DNA of 7,524 nt from Acidobacteriota bacterium. GTDB lineage: Bacteria; Acidobacteriota; Vicinamibacteria; Vicinamibacterales; UBA2999. The stretch covers positions 1-7,524 of the forward strand of contig CANIBQ010000153.1 in NCBI GenBank assembly GCA_947465645.1, read 5' to 3'. Below, one piece after another: positions 1 to 6,658 of the stretch. The stretch's first letter is position 1. Every line of letters starts with the position of its first letter. A program made the translations under genes and the position numbers. The notes under the pieces were generated by a model. It was not told the DNA's origin and did no database searches. It worked only from the letters and a program-made list of their open reading frames with translations.

Positions 1-999
1 GACGGCAAAGCGATAGATGTCATCGAGCGTCTTCAGCTTCTCCCGGACATTGCCTTTCCACTGGTCCAGGCCGAGCCGTGCCGCGGTGAGCGCGAACAGC
101 CGCGCCGCATAGACGTCTCCCGCAATCTTCAGCGCGTTCTCCGTCTTGTCGGTGAGCTCGTTGACGTCGATGAAGAGCGAGTGCACCTCCTGCGCCGCGC
201 GGGTGTACCGCCGCATGAACCAGCTCTGCCGCCAGCCCGAGACCTGGAGCTGGGCGTAGATGTGCGCGAGCTTGGTATCGAGCAGGCTGTCGTAGTAGCG
301 GAACTCGAGCAGCTGCGAGTTGGCGAACTCGAGGATCTCGAGCGCCGCCTGCGCACCGGCTTCCGTGTCGTAGACGAACGCGCCCGTCCACGTCCGGATC
401 ACCAGGTCGTGCGAGAAATACGAGATGCGGTGCCGGAGCACTTCGTCGCGCTCCTGCGGGCTGAGCGGCGCGCGCTCACCACGCAGCAGTTGCGCGAGCT
501 CGGCACCGTGGCGGGCCAGCAGTCCCTCCGCGTCGTCTCCATCGGCCAGCGGCACGCCGCTGACAACGCTGAAAACAACATAGTCCTCGGAAAGAAAGGC
601 GCTCCGTGGAGCGGCCACGGCCGGGCCAAGCTGCGTGACGAGCGTCCGGCACAGCCCCTCCGCAGCGACGGCGAGGGCGGGGCTGTCATACACGGTGAGT
701 CCGTCGGCGAGGAGGCCCGGCCAGGTATCCGGCAGGGCGCGGCTCAGGGAGACCGAGATGACGCCGTAGTCGAAGGCCTTCAACCTGGCGCGGAACCCCT
801 CGACTTCGGGCACGCCGAGCGCGGCGCCCTCGATGACGATGGGCGCCTGCTGGTACTGGACGTACGCCGGGGCCGGTGACTTCAGTGCCAGCGGGGCGGC
901 CGCCGTCGCCGTGATCCGCCGGCGGACCTCGGCGAGGTCGATCAGATCGCCCACCTCGAACAGGAAAAACGCCGTGACCGAGCCGGACAGGGGAGCCAT
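1..999 (-). CDS. Conserved hypothetical protein, RMD1/DUF155-like (3' end cut off by window)
   Basis: The frame is open from an ATG (bases 999-997) to the window edge: 333 codons with no stop, so the C-terminus is missing. The only other codons upstream before an in-frame TAA at 1056-1054 contain no usual start, which fixes the ATG, although the Shine-Dalgarno match is weak. There is no signal peptide. The N-terminal half (residues 8-150) alternates short strands and helices, including VTAFFLFEVGDLIDL near 8-22 and DYGVISVSLS near 77-86. A DLVIRTWTGAFVYD motif lies near 198-211. A long helical part follows (about 213-333) with LEFANSQLLEFRYYD and a final EKLKTLDDIYRFAV. This strand-rich N-half, helical C-half and closing 'L..L...Y' helix recall the RMD1/YagE (DUF155) family, which usually ends in one or two membrane helices; those would lie beyond the edge. 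That family link is from memory and uncertain, and no function can be given. It is transcribed divergently from the receptor gene. Confidence 0.8.
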   Translation of the reverse strand, partial: MAPLSGSVTAFFLFEVGDLIDLAEVRRRITATAAAPLALKSPAPAYVQYQQAPIVIEGAALGVPEVEGFRARLKAFDYGVISVSLSRALPDTWPGLLADGLTVYDSPALAVAAEGLCRTLVTQLGPAVAAPRSAFLSEDYVVFSVVSGVPLADGDDAEGLLARHGAELAQLLRGERAPLSPQERDEVLRHRISYFSHDLVIRTWTGAFVYDTEAGAQAALEILEFANSQLLEFRYYDSLLDTKLAHIYAQLQVSGWRQSWFMRRYTRAAQEVHSLFIDVNELTDKTENALKIAGDVYAARLFALTAARLGLDQWKGNVREKLKTLDDIYRFAV

Positions 1000-1059
1000 G
1001 AGGGCATCGTATCCGAGCTGGAAAAACTGGGCTTTGAGGCCGGTCGGGCCGTTTTAACC

Positions 1060-1070
1060 CGATCGGATCG
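1060..1070. promoter_or_regulatory. 11-base palindrome in the divergent intergenic region
   Basis: CGATCGGATCG is a perfect inverted repeat of CGATC around a central G. It lies between the divergent starts at 999 and 1173, where a shared operator would sit. A consensus-like TTGACA at 1111-1116 could be a -35 element for the receptor gene, but no -10 hexamer is recognisable 16-18 bases further on. A palindrome this short can occur by chance in GC-rich DNA, so an operator role is only a possibility. Confidence 0.2.
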
Positions 1071-1161
1071 TCCCTGTCACCCCGCCGTTACACCCCCCCT
1101 CTACCGTTGGTTGACACACGTTCTACGGAAGTGGCGCCAAGACCGACGACACGGCCGGTTC

Positions 1162-1169
1162 GAGAGGAG
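1162..1169 (+). promoter_or_regulatory. Ribosome binding site of the TonB-dependent receptor gene
   Basis: GAGAGGAG is a strong Shine-Dalgarno match. It ends 3 bases before the ATG at 1173 and 9 bases before an in-frame TTG at 1179. It rules out the upstream in-frame TTG at 1107, which would add 22 polar residues in front of the signal peptide. The spacing to the ATG is short, so use of the TTG two codons later cannot be excluded. Confidence 0.65.
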
Positions 1170-1172
1170 CTT

Positions 1173-3998
1173 ATGAGTTTGCGAATAGTTAGAGGACTTC
1201 TGTTTGCCGTCATCCTGGCGGTCGTCGGGATGAGCGGCGTGATGCCAGCGGCGGCACAGGACGGCGCCCAAGTTGCGCCAGCCACCCGCCGAGCCGGCCC
1301 GACCGTTCGCGTGGTTGGCGTCGTCCGCGACGAGACCAACGCCATCTCGCTTCCCGGCATTCCGGTGGAAGCGGTCGGTTCGAACCAGATTGTCTACACC
1401 GACGTCGACGGCCGCTACATCCTCGACCTGCCCCCTGGCGCCCACGAGATTAAGGTGTCGATGCCTAGCTACCAGGACCGCCTCCTGAAGATCGATCTCG
1501 GCACCGAGCGCAGCGTCACGGTGGATGTCGGCCTGACGATGACGCGGTTTGCCGATGCGGTCACGGTGACGGTACAGGCGACCAGCGTCGAGACCTCTTC
1601 GGCTGAAGCCCAGCTCATCGAGCGCCGCTCGGCGAACGTCATCACCGACAACGTCGGCGCGCAGGAGATGAAGAGCAACGGCGACGGCGATGCGGCGGCC
1701 GCCATGACGCGCGTGACGGGGTTGTCGCTGGTCGACAACCAGTTCGTGTTCGTCCGCGGGCTTGGCGAGCGCTACAGTAACACGACGCTCGCCGGCTCGG
1801 TCCTGCCGACGACGGAGCCGGACAAGAAGGTGGTGCCGCTCGACCTCTTCCCGACCGGTCTCATCGACAGCGTGCAGGTCAACAAGTCCTACTCGCCGGA
1901 TCGCTCGGCCGAGTTCGCCGGTGGCCTCGTGCAGATTGTCCCGATGAAGCTGCCGAGCAACCCGGTGATGGACTTCTCTTACGGCTACAGCCACTTCTCG
2001 ACGGCGACCGGCAAGAGCATTCCGCTCAGCGGGCTCGGCAAACGCGACGTCTGGGGCTTCGACAGCGGCGCCCGCGCGCTGCCGGCGGGGATTCCCAACA
2101 GCAAGATCGTGCGGCAGGGCATCTTCACGCCGACCGTTGGCTACACGCCTGAGCAGATCACCACGTTCGGCCGGAGCCTGGGCAACCAGTGGCAGCCGGA
2201 GACGAAGAAGGGGCGACCCGGCCAGAACTGGAGCGCCACCTTCGGTAACCGGTTCGGCAACCTCGGCGTCGTCGCCAGCGTCACGCACGCCTACAAGGAA
2301 CAGTTCATCGAGGAGGATCGCCGCTTCTTCCGCATTGCCGGTGACGGCGACCTCGAGGAGACGAGCGACTACCGCATCCGGACCGGCACGCAGAAAGCGC
2401 AGATCGGCGCCGTCGCCAACCTCTCGTACCAGTTCCGGCCGAGCCAGCGCATTTCGTTCGAGAACTTCTACACGCACAGCGGGCGTGATGAGGGGCGCAC
2501 GTTCCAGGGCAACAACCTCGACAACGCTCGCGAGTACCGCAACACCCGCCTGCAGTTCATCGAAGAAGGGCTGATGTCCAACGCCCTCGGCGGCGAGCAC
2601 TTCTTCCAGAACGTGTCCAACAGCCGCGTCGACTGGCGCGTGAACTACGCGCGGGCGACGCGCGACGAACCGGACCTGCGCGAAACCCTGTACGAGCGGG
2701 CGTTGGGTGCGGCGGCGACGGTGCCGTTCACCTATGCCGACGAGTCGCAGAGCGGCTTCCGGATGTTCAACGAGTTGAACGACGACACCCTCGACGCCAG
2801 CTTCAACTGGAGCATCTCGAATGCTGCCGGCGGTCGGCCGACGCAGTACAAGTTCGGCTTCAACTACGTTGACCGCTCGCGCGACTTCCGCTCGCGCCGC
2901 TTCCACTTCATCCCGATCACGCTCAACAAGGATGGCGCGGTGCAGTACAACGCGACGGCTGCGCCCGAGGTGCTGTTCGTGCCCGGCAACATCGGCACGG
3001 CGTTCCGGTTCAATGAGGAGACCCGCCCGGTCGATGCTTACGCCGGCGAGAACAAGACGGTCTCCGGTTACGGCATGGTCGACATCGCGATGTCGGCGCG
3101 CACGCGCATCATCGCCGGCGCCCGCGTCGAAGGGTTCGACCAGACGGTGACGACGCAGGATCCGTTCGGCCTGTTCGCCCGCCAGGTCCAGGCGGTCAAC
3201 AAGAACACCGACATCTTCCCCGCCATCAACCTGGTGCAGTCGGTGGGCGGTAACTCGAACATCCGCCTGAGCTACAGCTCCACCGTCAACCGCCCGGAGT
3301 TCCGTGAGCTCGCCGAGTTCGAGTTCACCGACGTCGTCGGCAATCGCGCCGTGAAGGGCAATCCGAACCTCGACCGCGCGCTGATTCAGAACGTCGACGG
3401 CCGCTGGGAGATGTTCGGCCGCGGTCGCGGCATTCTGGCCGCCAGCGTCTTCTACAAGTATTTCGACAAGCCGATCGAGCGCATCGTCATCGCGGCGGCC
3501 AACCCGATCGTCACGTTCCAGAACTCCGACAACGCCAGGAACTTCGGTGTCGAGCTCGAGGCGGGGCGCCAGCTCACCGAGAACTTCTTCGTCAACATGA
3601 ACTACACGTTCGTCGAATCGAAGATCACGCTCCTGCCGGCGCAGCGTTCGGTGCAGACGTCGCTCGAACGGCCGCTCGCCGGCCAGTCGAAGAACCTGCT
3701 CAACCTGACGGCGGAGTTCGCGGCGCGCGGCTTCTCGACGCGCCTGCTCTACAACTACTTCGGCGACCGCATCTCCGACGTCGGCGCCAACGAAGCGCCG
3801 GACATCATCGAACAGGGACGCGGGTCGGTTGACCTCGTGTTCGCCCAGCGGATCAAGGGCCTGGGTATCCGGCTGACGCTGGAGAACCTGACCGACGTCG
3901 ACTATCAGTTCACGCAGACACTGAGCGTGCAGGAGACCCAGCGGCTCTACAAGCAGGGTCGCACCGTCGCGCTGTCGTTCGGCTACAACGTCTTCTAA
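1173..3998 (+). CDS. TonB-dependent outer-membrane receptor with N-terminal carboxypeptidase-regulatory-like domain
   Basis: This is a 941-residue outer-membrane receptor that would import a scarce substrate using TonB energy from the inner membrane. A signal peptide (residues 1-28, hydrophobic 8-23) ends in AAA before Q29. A beta-sandwich domain of the CarboxypepD_reg type follows (about 46-120, with TDVDGRY at 76-82 and LPPGAHEIKV). Residues 128-135 (DAVTVTVQ) resemble a TonB box. The plug spans about 145-258, with FVRGLGERYSNTTLAG at 193-208, LDLFPTGLIDSV and DRSAEFAGGLV at 243-253. The remainder alternates aromatic-rich strands, as in a 22-strand barrel, and the chain ends in phenylalanine (GYNVF), the usual outer-membrane insertion signal. 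The ATG at 1173 is preferred because it follows GAGAGGAG and begins the signal peptide directly. The beta-helix gene follows 38 bases later (14 if its upstream start is used), indicating one transcript. The substrate is not evident. There is no downstream SusD-type gene, so this is not a classical SusC/SusD pair. Confidence 0.95.
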   Translation: MSLRIVRGLLFAVILAVVGMSGVMPAAAQDGAQVAPATRRAGPTVRVVGVVRDETNAISLPGIPVEAVGSNQIVYTDVDGRYILDLPPGAHEIKVSMPSYQDRLLKIDLGTERSVTVDVGLTMTRFADAVTVTVQATSVETSSAEAQLIERRSANVITDNVGAQEMKSNGDGDAAAAMTRVTGLSLVDNQFVFVRGLGERYSNTTLAGSVLPTTEPDKKVVPLDLFPTGLIDSVQVNKSYSPDRSAEFAGGLVQIVPMKLPSNPVMDFSYGYSHFSTATGKSIPLSGLGKRDVWGFDSGARALPAGIPNSKIVRQGIFTPTVGYTPEQITTFGRSLGNQWQPETKKGRPGQNWSATFGNRFGNLGVVASVTHAYKEQFIEEDRRFFRIAGDGDLEETSDYRIRTGTQKAQIGAVANLSYQFRPSQRISFENFYTHSGRDEGRTFQGNNLDNAREYRNTRLQFIEEGLMSNALGGEHFFQNVSNSRVDWRVNYARATRDEPDLRETLYERALGAAATVPFTYADESQSGFRMFNELNDDTLDASFNWSISNAAGGRPTQYKFGFNYVDRSRDFRSRRFHFIPITLNKDGAVQYNATAAPEVLFVPGNIGTAFRFNEETRPVDAYAGENKTVSGYGMVDIAMSARTRIIAGARVEGFDQTVTTQDPFGLFARQVQAVNKNTDIFPAINLVQSVGGNSNIRLSYSSTVNRPEFRELAEFEFTDVVGNRAVKGNPNLDRALIQNVDGRWEMFGRGRGILAASVFYKYFDKPIERIVIAAANPIVTFQNSDNARNFGVELEAGRQLTENFFVNMNYTFVESKITLLPAQRSVQTSLERPLAGQSKNLLNLTAEFAARGFSTRLLYNYFGDRISDVGANEAPDIIEQGRGSVDLVFAQRIKGLGIRLTLENLTDVDYQFTQTLSVQETQRLYKQGRTVALSFGYNVF

Positions 3999-4036
3999 GG
4001 TCGAACGTCATCATGCAGAGGAGCAGACAAGGAATC

Positions 4037-5368
4037 ATGCGTCAGTACCTGAAGCAACTCGCCACCGTCGCGTTCGCGGCCGGGCTGCTGGCCGCCGTGC
4101 CAGTGGTGCAGGTCTCGTCCGAACAGGCGCCGCCGGTGAACGTGCCAGGAATTGATAAGCCCGTCATCGTCGTGACTGGCGAAATCACCGGCACCGAGAC
4201 CTGGATGAGCACCAACTACTACGTGCTGCGCGGCGCCGTATTCGTCCGCCAGGGCGGCACGCTGAACATTGCCGCCGGCACGAAGATCATCGGTGAGTCC
4301 GGGAGCGTGGGCACGTTGATCGTGCTGCGCGGCGGCAGGCTGAACGCCATCGGCACGGCCGCCGCGCCGATCGTGTTCACCAGCGACCAGGCGACCGGCA
4401 GTCGCAGCCGCGGCGACTGGGGCGGTCTCATCATCAACGGCCGCGCCCGGATCAATTTCGAGGGCGGCGAGGCCGCTGGCGAAGGGGACACCGGCGTCTA
4501 CGGCGGTAACGATGACAACGACAACAGCGGTGTGCTCCGCTACGTTCGCGTCGAGTTCGCCGGCGTCGAGTTCAGCCCGGACAACGAGCTGAACGGCATC
4601 GCTTTCCAGGCCGTCGGACGCGGCACGTCGGTTGACTTCGTCCAGGTGCACATGAATCGCGACGACAACTTCGAGTGGTTCGGCGGCTCGGTCGACGCCA
4701 AGCATCTGGTGTCGTCGAACGCGGCTGACGACAGTCTCGACTGGACGTTCGGTTGGACCGGCCGCCTGCAGTTCGCCGTGGTCACGCAGCGTGGCGACGA
4801 TGCCGACAACGGTATCGAGGCGGACAACAACGAGTTCAACAATAACGTGCTGCCACGTTCGAATCCGCAGATCTACAACCTCACCATGTGCGGCGACCCG
4901 GACCGAAACGAAGGCGCCGAGAGCGTGCGTGCCGCCAACCTCCGCCGCGGCACCTCCTTCACGATTCGGAACTTTCTGATCACCGGTTTCAAGACCACCG
5001 GGTTCCAGATCGAAACGACCAACACGGCCACGACCGGCCAGGTTGACAACGGGACGACCCAGATGGGTGCAGGCGTGTCCTGGAACATCACCACGCCGAT
5101 GCACGCGAGCGTGACGACCTACATCACCAGCGGCCGCTTCCCGAACATCCGCACCAATGTGGACCCGGGCGTGTCGACGACGGCGTGTTCCAATCACGCG
5201 GCGCCGAACTTCCAGCCTTCGTCTGTCGCGACACTGGCTGGCGGGCAGCTCACGCCGATTCAGGCGCCCAACGACGGCTTCTTCGAGGCGGTCACCTACA
5301 TCGGTGCGGTGCCGCCGGCGCCCGCCGCCAACTGGATGGACGGCTGGACGTCGTTCCCTCAGAACTAG
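4037..5368 (+). CDS. Secreted beta-helix-like protein paired with the TonB-dependent receptor
   Basis: This is an exported protein of 443 residues from the ATG at 4037. An in-frame ATG at 4013 would add 8 residues. The later start is preferred because AAGGAA and AGGAG precede it and because it gives a compact signal peptide: MRQYLKQ, then a hydrophobic run to about residue 25. The body (about 40-320) is rich in G, N, D, V and I, with short strands and turns such as LRGAVFVRQGGTLNIAAGT and LIVLRGGRLNAIGT. This pattern suggests a right-handed parallel beta-helix. Conserved-looking points are GDWGGLIING (126-135), GGNDDNDNSG (156-165), NELNGIAF (183-190), DDNFEWFGGSVDAKHL (209-224) and the C-terminal FFEAVTYIGAVPP with WMDGWTSF. 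The only two cysteines, 285 and 384, could form a disulfide. I recall similar proteins beside TonB-dependent receptors in Bacteroidota, Proteobacteria and Acidobacteriota, without an assigned role. A surface or periplasmic binding partner of the receptor is an inference. No catalytic motif is recognised. Confidence 0.9.
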   Translation: MRQYLKQLATVAFAAGLLAAVPVVQVSSEQAPPVNVPGIDKPVIVVTGEITGTETWMSTNYYVLRGAVFVRQGGTLNIAAGTKIIGESGSVGTLIVLRGGRLNAIGTAAAPIVFTSDQATGSRSRGDWGGLIINGRARINFEGGEAAGEGDTGVYGGNDDNDNSGVLRYVRVEFAGVEFSPDNELNGIAFQAVGRGTSVDFVQVHMNRDDNFEWFGGSVDAKHLVSSNAADDSLDWTFGWTGRLQFAVVTQRGDDADNGIEADNNEFNNNVLPRSNPQIYNLTMCGDPDRNEGAESVRAANLRRGTSFTIRNFLITGFKTTGFQIETTNTATTGQVDNGTTQMGAGVSWNITTPMHASVTTYITSGRFPNIRTNVDPGVSTTACSNHAAPNFQPSSVATLAGGQLTPIQAPNDGFFEAVTYIGAVPPAPAANWMDGWTSFPQN

Positions 5369-5372
5369 AGCA

Positions 5373-5433
5373 CGCAAAGCTGAGGCTTTGCGCCACACTG
5401 GAGAGCAACGTGGGGGCCGGCTTCAGCCGGCCC
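5373..5433. repeat. Two perfect intergenic hairpins, part of a three-hairpin cluster
   Basis: The first hairpin is CGCAAAGC, loop TGAG, GCTTTGCG (5373-5392, 8-base stem). The second is GGGCCGGC, loop TTCA, GCCGGCCC (5414-5433, 8-base stem). A third hairpin, listed separately as the terminator, follows after three bases. Neither of the first two is followed by a T-run. GC-rich palindromes in such clusters are typical of dispersed intergenic elements, and I recall similar ones in Acidobacteriota genomes. Copy number cannot be judged from one window. Confidence 0.7.
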
Positions 5434-5436
5434 TTC

Positions 5437-5463
5437 GGGCGGGCCGCCAGGCCCGCCCTTTTT
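5437..5463 (+). terminator. Intrinsic terminator after the receptor/beta-helix unit
   Basis: The stem is GGGCGGGCC paired with GGCCCGCCC (9 perfect base pairs, loop GCCA, 5437-5458), followed directly by TTTTT (5459-5463). It lies 68 bases after the stop of the beta-helix gene and 15 bases before the start of the lipoprotein gene. The T-run is on the plus strand only, so it acts on transcripts from the left. It divides the uptake unit from the lipoprotein-channel-ArsC unit. Confidence 0.85.
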
Positions 5464-5478
5464 GTGTAGGCTGACCAG

Positions 5479-5985
5479 ATGACGAGACGGACATTCGTAG
5501 GACAAGGTGCGGCTGCGGTCGTGGCCGTCCTCGCCGCGGCCTGCAACTCGACTCCGCCGCTGGCGAATACCCGGGCATCGGCCGAGGCACTCGCGGCGGC
5601 CGTCCTCGACGCGCTGGCGCGTGGCGATCGCGCTGCGCTGGACGGACTGGCCCTCTCCGAGCAGGAGTTTCGGGACTACGTCTGGCCTGGACTGCCCGCG
5701 TCGCGGCCGGAGCGGAACCTGCCCTTCTCCTACGTCTGGGGCGAGCTCCATCAGAAGAGCGACAGCGCAATCCCTGGGACGATGCAGGCGCACGCCGGCC
5801 GACAGTACGTGGTGACGCGAGTCAGCTTTGACGGCGTGACCGAGTACCCCGGGTATCGCGTGCACCGGGCCGCGACCTTCCACGTCCGGGATGCCGCGGA
5901 TGTCGAAACAGAGATCCGTGTCTGCGGCTCGGTTTTTCAACAGGACGGCGCCTGGAAGGTGTTCAGCTACGTGGTGGACGAGTAG
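5479..5985 (+). CDS. Small exported lipoprotein of unknown function
   Basis: This 168-residue protein has a signal sequence with twin arginines (TRRTFVG, residues 2-8), a short hydrophobic stretch and a lipobox ending at C22 (LAAAC), so lipid attachment at C22 and Tat export are both plausible. The mature part begins with an alanine-rich helix (ASAEALAAAVLDALARGD, about 33-50), then LALSEQEFRDYVWPGLP and FSYVWGEL. It ends in strands: YVVTRVSFDG, ATFHVRDA, EIRVCGSVFQQDG and WKVFSYVVDE. One helix followed by a curved sheet, closing with 'DGAWKVFSY', resembles NTF2/SnoaL-like domains, but no family is recognised with certainty. The ATG has only a weak AGG (5468-5470) eight bases before it. The channel gene starts four bases after this stop, so the three genes 5479-7056 are probably cotranscribed. 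That suggests, without proving, a part in the same stress response. Confidence 0.85.
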   Translation: MTRRTFVGQGAAAVVAVLAAACNSTPPLANTRASAEALAAAVLDALARGDRAALDGLALSEQEFRDYVWPGLPASRPERNLPFSYVWGELHQKSDSAIPGTMQAHAGRQYVVTRVSFDGVTEYPGYRVHRAATFHVRDAADVETEIRVCGSVFQQDGAWKVFSYVVDE

Positions 5986-5989
5986 CCGC

Positions 5990-6658
5990 GTGGCAGGGAC
6001 GAACCTGACCACGGGGCGCCGCGTCGCCGCGGAGTTGGTCGGCACCATGCTTCTCGTCGCCGCCGTCGTCGGCTCCGTCATCATGGGGGAGCGGCTGGCA
6101 GGCGGCAATCTCGCCATCGCGCTCCTCGCCAACACCATGGCCACCGGCGCGGCGCTGGTGGCGTTGATCTTCACATTCGGAGAGATCTCGGGCGCGCATT
6201 TCAACCCGGTGGTCAGCCTGGCGGCCGCGGTGCGTGGCGGGCTCGCCTGGCGCGCGGTGCCGGGCTACATCGCCGGCCAGATTGCCGGCGGCTACCTCGG
6301 AACGCTCCTGGCCCATGCGATGTTCGAGCTGCCGCTGTTCATGGTCTCGCGGCACGTGCGGACGGGGCCCGCGCAGTGGCTGGCGGAAATCGTTGCGACC
6401 TTCGGCTTGCTCTCGGTGATCTGGGGTTGCAGCCGCCGCCGGCCAGACGCGGTGCCGTTTGCGGTGGCGGCCTACATCACCGCGGCCTACTGGTTCACGG
6501 CGTCGACGTCGTTTGCCAACCCCGCGGTGACGATTGCCAGGGCGTTCACCGATACCTTCTCCGGCATCAGGCCCGCGGATGCGCCCGCCTTCATCGTCTG
6601 CCAGTTGCTCGGCGCGCTCGCGGCCACGCGGTTCTTCCGCTGGCTGGATCCGTCATGA
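5990..6658 (+). CDS. MIP-family channel (aquaglyceroporin type), probably an arsenite exit channel
   Basis: This is a 222-residue inner-membrane channel of normal MIP length. Six helices are visible: about 12-33, 41-63, 88-111, 130-147, 154-172 and 198-216. The two re-entrant half-helices carry SGAHFNPVVSLA (67-78) and SFANPAVTIAR (174-184). The first pore motif is therefore NPV at 72-74 and the second is NPA at 177-179. The arginine that directly follows the second NPA in most aquaporins is absent: V180 takes its place and the nearest arginine is R184. The GTG at 5990 is chosen because it lies four bases after the lipoprotein stop and puts the first helix at a normal distance. An in-frame ATG at 5891 would lie inside the lipoprotein gene and add 33 uncharacteristic residues. 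The stop overlaps the arsC start (ATGA). Arsenic-linked MIP channels such as AqpS of Sinorhizobium meliloti occur beside arsC and let arsenite leave the cell. That role here is inferred from the neighbour; a glycerol or water channel is the alternative. Confidence 0.9.
   Translation: MAGTNLTTGRRVAAELVGTMLLVAAVVGSVIMGERLAGGNLAIALLANTMATGAALVALIFTFGEISGAHFNPVVSLAAAVRGGLAWRAVPGYIAGQIAGGYLGTLLAHAMFELPLFMVSRHVRTGPAQWLAEIVATFGLLSVIWGCSRRRPDAVPFAVAAYITAAYWFTASTSFANPAVTIARAFTDTFSGIRPADAPAFIVCQLLGALAATRFFRWLDPS

Noticed and set aside
181..879. Open plus-strand frame of 232 codons
   Set aside because: It lies antisense to the 333-codon minus-strand gene. Its translation is arginine-rich with no domain-like pattern, as expected of a GC-rich shadow frame.
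1039..1055. GGCC-GGTCG-GGCC followed by TTTT, a terminator-like structure
   Set aside because: The stem is only four base pairs and lies upstream of any plus-strand gene end, so a terminator role has no support.
1111..1140. Sigma-70 promoter with TTGACA as -35
   Set aside because: The hexamer is perfect, but no -10-like sequence follows at 16-18 bases, so it is not listed as a promoter. A sigma-54 pattern was also looked for and not found.
1107..1172. Upstream TTG extension of the receptor gene
   Set aside because: It would put 22 polar residues before the signal peptide, and the strong Shine-Dalgarno sequence at 1162-1169 lies inside it.
1101..2906. Open minus-strand frame of 601 codons opposite the receptor gene
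   Set aside because: It is antisense to a certain TonB-dependent receptor. It arises from GC-rich codon bias, and the translation lacks any recognisable domain.
3995..5398. Open minus-strand frame of 467 codons opposite the beta-helix gene
   Set aside because: It is a shadow of the sense gene, low in hydrophobic-core pattern and rich in V, R, D and H in the manner of antisense frames.
5891..5989. ATG extension of the channel gene
   Set aside because: It overlaps the lipoprotein gene by almost 100 bases and encodes residues unlike a MIP N-terminus. The GTG at 5990 is better placed.
5365..6204. Minus-strand frame of 279 codons across the hairpins and lipoprotein gene
   Set aside because: It reads through the hairpin cluster and antisense to a lipoprotein with a clear lipobox. 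It gives the typical spurious glycine/proline-rich translation of such palindromes.
6376..6654. Upstream extension of the arsC frame
   Set aside because: It lies within the channel gene in another frame and has no relation to ArsC. The ATG at 6655 begins exactly at the family's usual N-terminus.
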